6,732 nt of DNA from JANOGU01 sp964499865 (GTDB taxonomy: Bacteria > Pseudomonadota > Alphaproteobacteria > Rhodobacterales > Rhodobacteraceae). The position numbers and the translations under genes are program-made. Positions within the stretch are counted from its first letter, which is position 1; each line of letters begins with the position of its first letter. The notes beneath the pieces were generated by a model. That model searched no databases, was not told the origin of the DNA, and saw only the letters and a program-made list of their open reading frames with translations. The stretch spans positions 1 to 6,732 of the forward strand of contig CAZCPY010000158.1 of the NCBI GenBank assembly GCA_964499865.1, read 5' to 3'. Shown piece after piece: positions 5,708 to 6,732 of this stretch.

Positions 5708-6360
5708 GGTTCCGCCAGCCTGCGCCCCCACATCTCGCGGAAGGCGGGGCGGGCGTGGCAGCGGGTCAGCCAGTCCGACACGGCGGCAAAGCCCGCCAGC
5801 AGCGGCTTGTGCGTGGCGCCGTAGCGCAGGCATTCGGCGACCATGATGTCGGCCACGGTAAAGCGCTGGCCCATCAGCCATTCCCGGCCCCGCACATGCG
5901 CGTCCAGCCGGTCGAGCGGGCGGCGCAGGCGGACGGTCGCGGCGGCGATCACGGCGCGGCCCTCGGGCGTCTCGGTGTTGCGGTCGGCGTAGGTGTAGTA
6001 GATGTCGATCCCCGGCCCCTCGAGCCCCGTGGCGGCGAAAAAGCCCCACTGGTCCACCAGCCCCTCCTCCGCCAGCCCGACCGGCCCGCGGTCCTGCCCG
6101 TGGCAGCGGGCGATGTGCTGGGTGATCGCGAGGCTCTCGGTCAGGATCAGGCCGTCTTCTTCAAAGGCCGGAATCTCGCCCTGCGGGTTGACCTCGCGGA
6201 AGGCGCGGCTGGCGGTGTTCAGGGGCGCGTTCTCGGCGAAGGGGTCGCCCAGGCGGTAGGCCTGGATCACCGGCACATGGATGAAGGGGATGCCCAGCTC
6301 GTGCAAAAGCCACAAGGGCCGCGAGGCGCGCGAGCGGTAGCATCCGTAAAGCGTCAGCAT
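5701..6360 (-). CDS. Glutathione S-transferase family protein
   Basis: A 219-residue cytoplasmic protein of the GST superfamily, which conjugates or reduces substrates with glutathione; the substrate cannot be told. The N-terminal thioredoxin-like domain begins MLTLYGCYRSRASRPLWLLH, with Cys7, Ser10 and Ser13 as candidate glutathione-activating residues. It contains VNPQGEIPAF (57-66) with the conserved cis-proline Pro64, and Glu75-Ser76 in LTESLAI, the glutathione-binding pair. The all-helical C-terminal domain carries WLMGQRFTVADI (161-172) with the conserved Thr168/Asp171 N-cap box. Length is normal. I chose the ATG at 6360 because GST proteins commonly open directly with the first beta strand (MLTLYG); an in-frame ATG at 6378 adds six residues (MAGGPW) and cannot be excluded, as neither has a strong ribosome binding site. 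It lies 78 bases upstream of phd and is probably a separate unit. Confidence 0.9.
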   Translation of the reverse strand: MLTLYGCYRSRASRPLWLLHELGIPFIHVPVIQAYRLGDPFAENAPLNTASRAFREVNPQGEIPAFEEDGLILTESLAITQHIARCHGQDRGPVGLAEEGLVDQWGFFAATGLEGPGIDIYYTYADRNTETPEGRAVIAAATVRLRRPLDRLDAHVRGREWLMGQRFTVADIMVAECLRYGATHKPLLAGFAAVSDWLTRCHARPAFREMWGRRLAEPA

Positions 6361-6387
6361 CCAAGGCCCCCCGGCCATCCGCGCACC

Positions 6388-6403
6388 GCCACGCTAGCGT
6401 GGC
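6388..6403. repeat. Perfect 16-base palindrome upstream of the GST-family gene
   Basis: GCCACGCTAGCGTGGC is fully self-complementary with a CTAG centre. It lies 27 bases before the ATG at 6360 (9 before 6378), where an operator would sit, and CTAG is rare in many bacterial genomes. It could bind a dimeric regulator or form a 6-base stem with a tetraloop in RNA. Its function is unknown. Confidence 0.45.
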
Positions 6404-6588
6404 CCGCGGCCGGCGCAAACCCGATTCCGGACCCGCCCGTGCCGGACCCGCGTCAAGGACAGGCGCCGCCGGCGCTGCCACCTCCGTCCGGCAACCCGGG
6501 CCGCCAGGCGCCCGAAGTGGAACGGACACCGGCGCGGTCAGGCATCCGGCCTGCCACGCAGGGGTTCAACGCCTGCCGCGACAACGGT

Positions 6589-6616
6589 CGCCATCGCCAT
6601 CGCCATCGCCATCGCC
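6589..6616. repeat. Hexanucleotide tandem repeat (CGCCAT)
   Basis: Four perfect CGCCAT units plus CGCC. In the three + strand frames it would read as alternating Ala-Ile, Arg-His or Ser-Pro; in one - strand frame as Met-Ala. Six-base units keep the frame if copy number changes. I see no gene that clearly contains it. Confidence 0.85.
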
Positions 6617-6732
6617 TGCGCCGGTGCGGTGGTCCTCGACCGGCCGCGGGAGCGGATGCGGCGGACCGCCGGGGCCCTGCGCGCGGGGGGGCGCGTCCGC
6701 CACGCCGCCGGGCGGCCGCGGGGCGCGGGGTT

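Larger units (their letters stand above)
6361..6732. other. GC-rich region without a supported gene
   Basis: About 370 bases upstream of the GST-family gene. It is extremely GC-rich, above all at 6650-6732, and holds the 16-base palindrome and the hexanucleotide repeat listed separately. On the + strand one frame is open across the right part and encodes a hydrophobic Ala-Ile run followed by Arg-rich sequence, which could be a membrane anchor, but I find no start codon with a ribosome binding site in that frame. The GST-family promoter should lie near its left end; TTGCGC and TAGCGT, 16 bases apart on the - strand, are only weak candidates. Confidence 0.4.

Noticed and set aside
6538..6612. 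Small - strand frame MAMAMAMATVVAAG... of 24 codons
   Set aside because: Its start comes from the hexanucleotide repeat, it has no ribosome binding site, and nothing supports expression.

Overview
The window is GC-rich DNA of alphaproteobacterial character, most likely Rhodobacterales (Paracoccus/Rhodobacter-like). This rests on codon composition, the ParE N-terminus, the overlapping Lol transporter genes and a DUF1194 protein. I could run no database search, so family names come from recognising motifs. I see no tRNA, rRNA, CRISPR array, transposase or integrase.

Layout. On the + strand, bases 1-1045 hold the 3' end of a LolC/LolE-type permease gene and a complete lolD, overlapping by 8 bases. 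Together they encode the inner-membrane ABC transporter that releases lipoproteins to the outer membrane. A GC-rich spacer without a convincing gene follows (1046-1298). From there to about 6378 every gene is on the - strand. In transcription order (right to left) these are a glutathione S-transferase-family gene, a phd-doc toxin-antitoxin pair with a candidate promoter/operator, parE (topoisomerase IV subunit B), a HEPN-like gene of unknown function, and a secreted von Willebrand factor A (DUF1194) protein. The last 350 or so bases are very GC-rich, hold a perfect 16-base palindrome and a hexanucleotide tandem repeat, and contain no gene I can support.

How the genes relate. lolC/E and lolD are a functional unit. 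phd and doc are a toxin-antitoxin operon 6 bases apart. doc ends only 64 bases before parE, so parE may receive transcripts from the phd promoter. The HEPN-like gene starts with GTG overlapping the parE stop by 4 bases, and its Shine-Dalgarno sequence lies inside the last codons of parE. It is therefore probably translationally coupled to parE. Its base composition is much less GC-rich than both neighbours, which points to recent acquisition.

The main point of interest is that the essential gene parE is flanked by an acquired-looking toxin-antitoxin pair upstream and a compositionally foreign HEPN-like gene downstream, all in one orientation. Whether this is a functional arrangement or two independent insertions cannot be decided from sequence alone.
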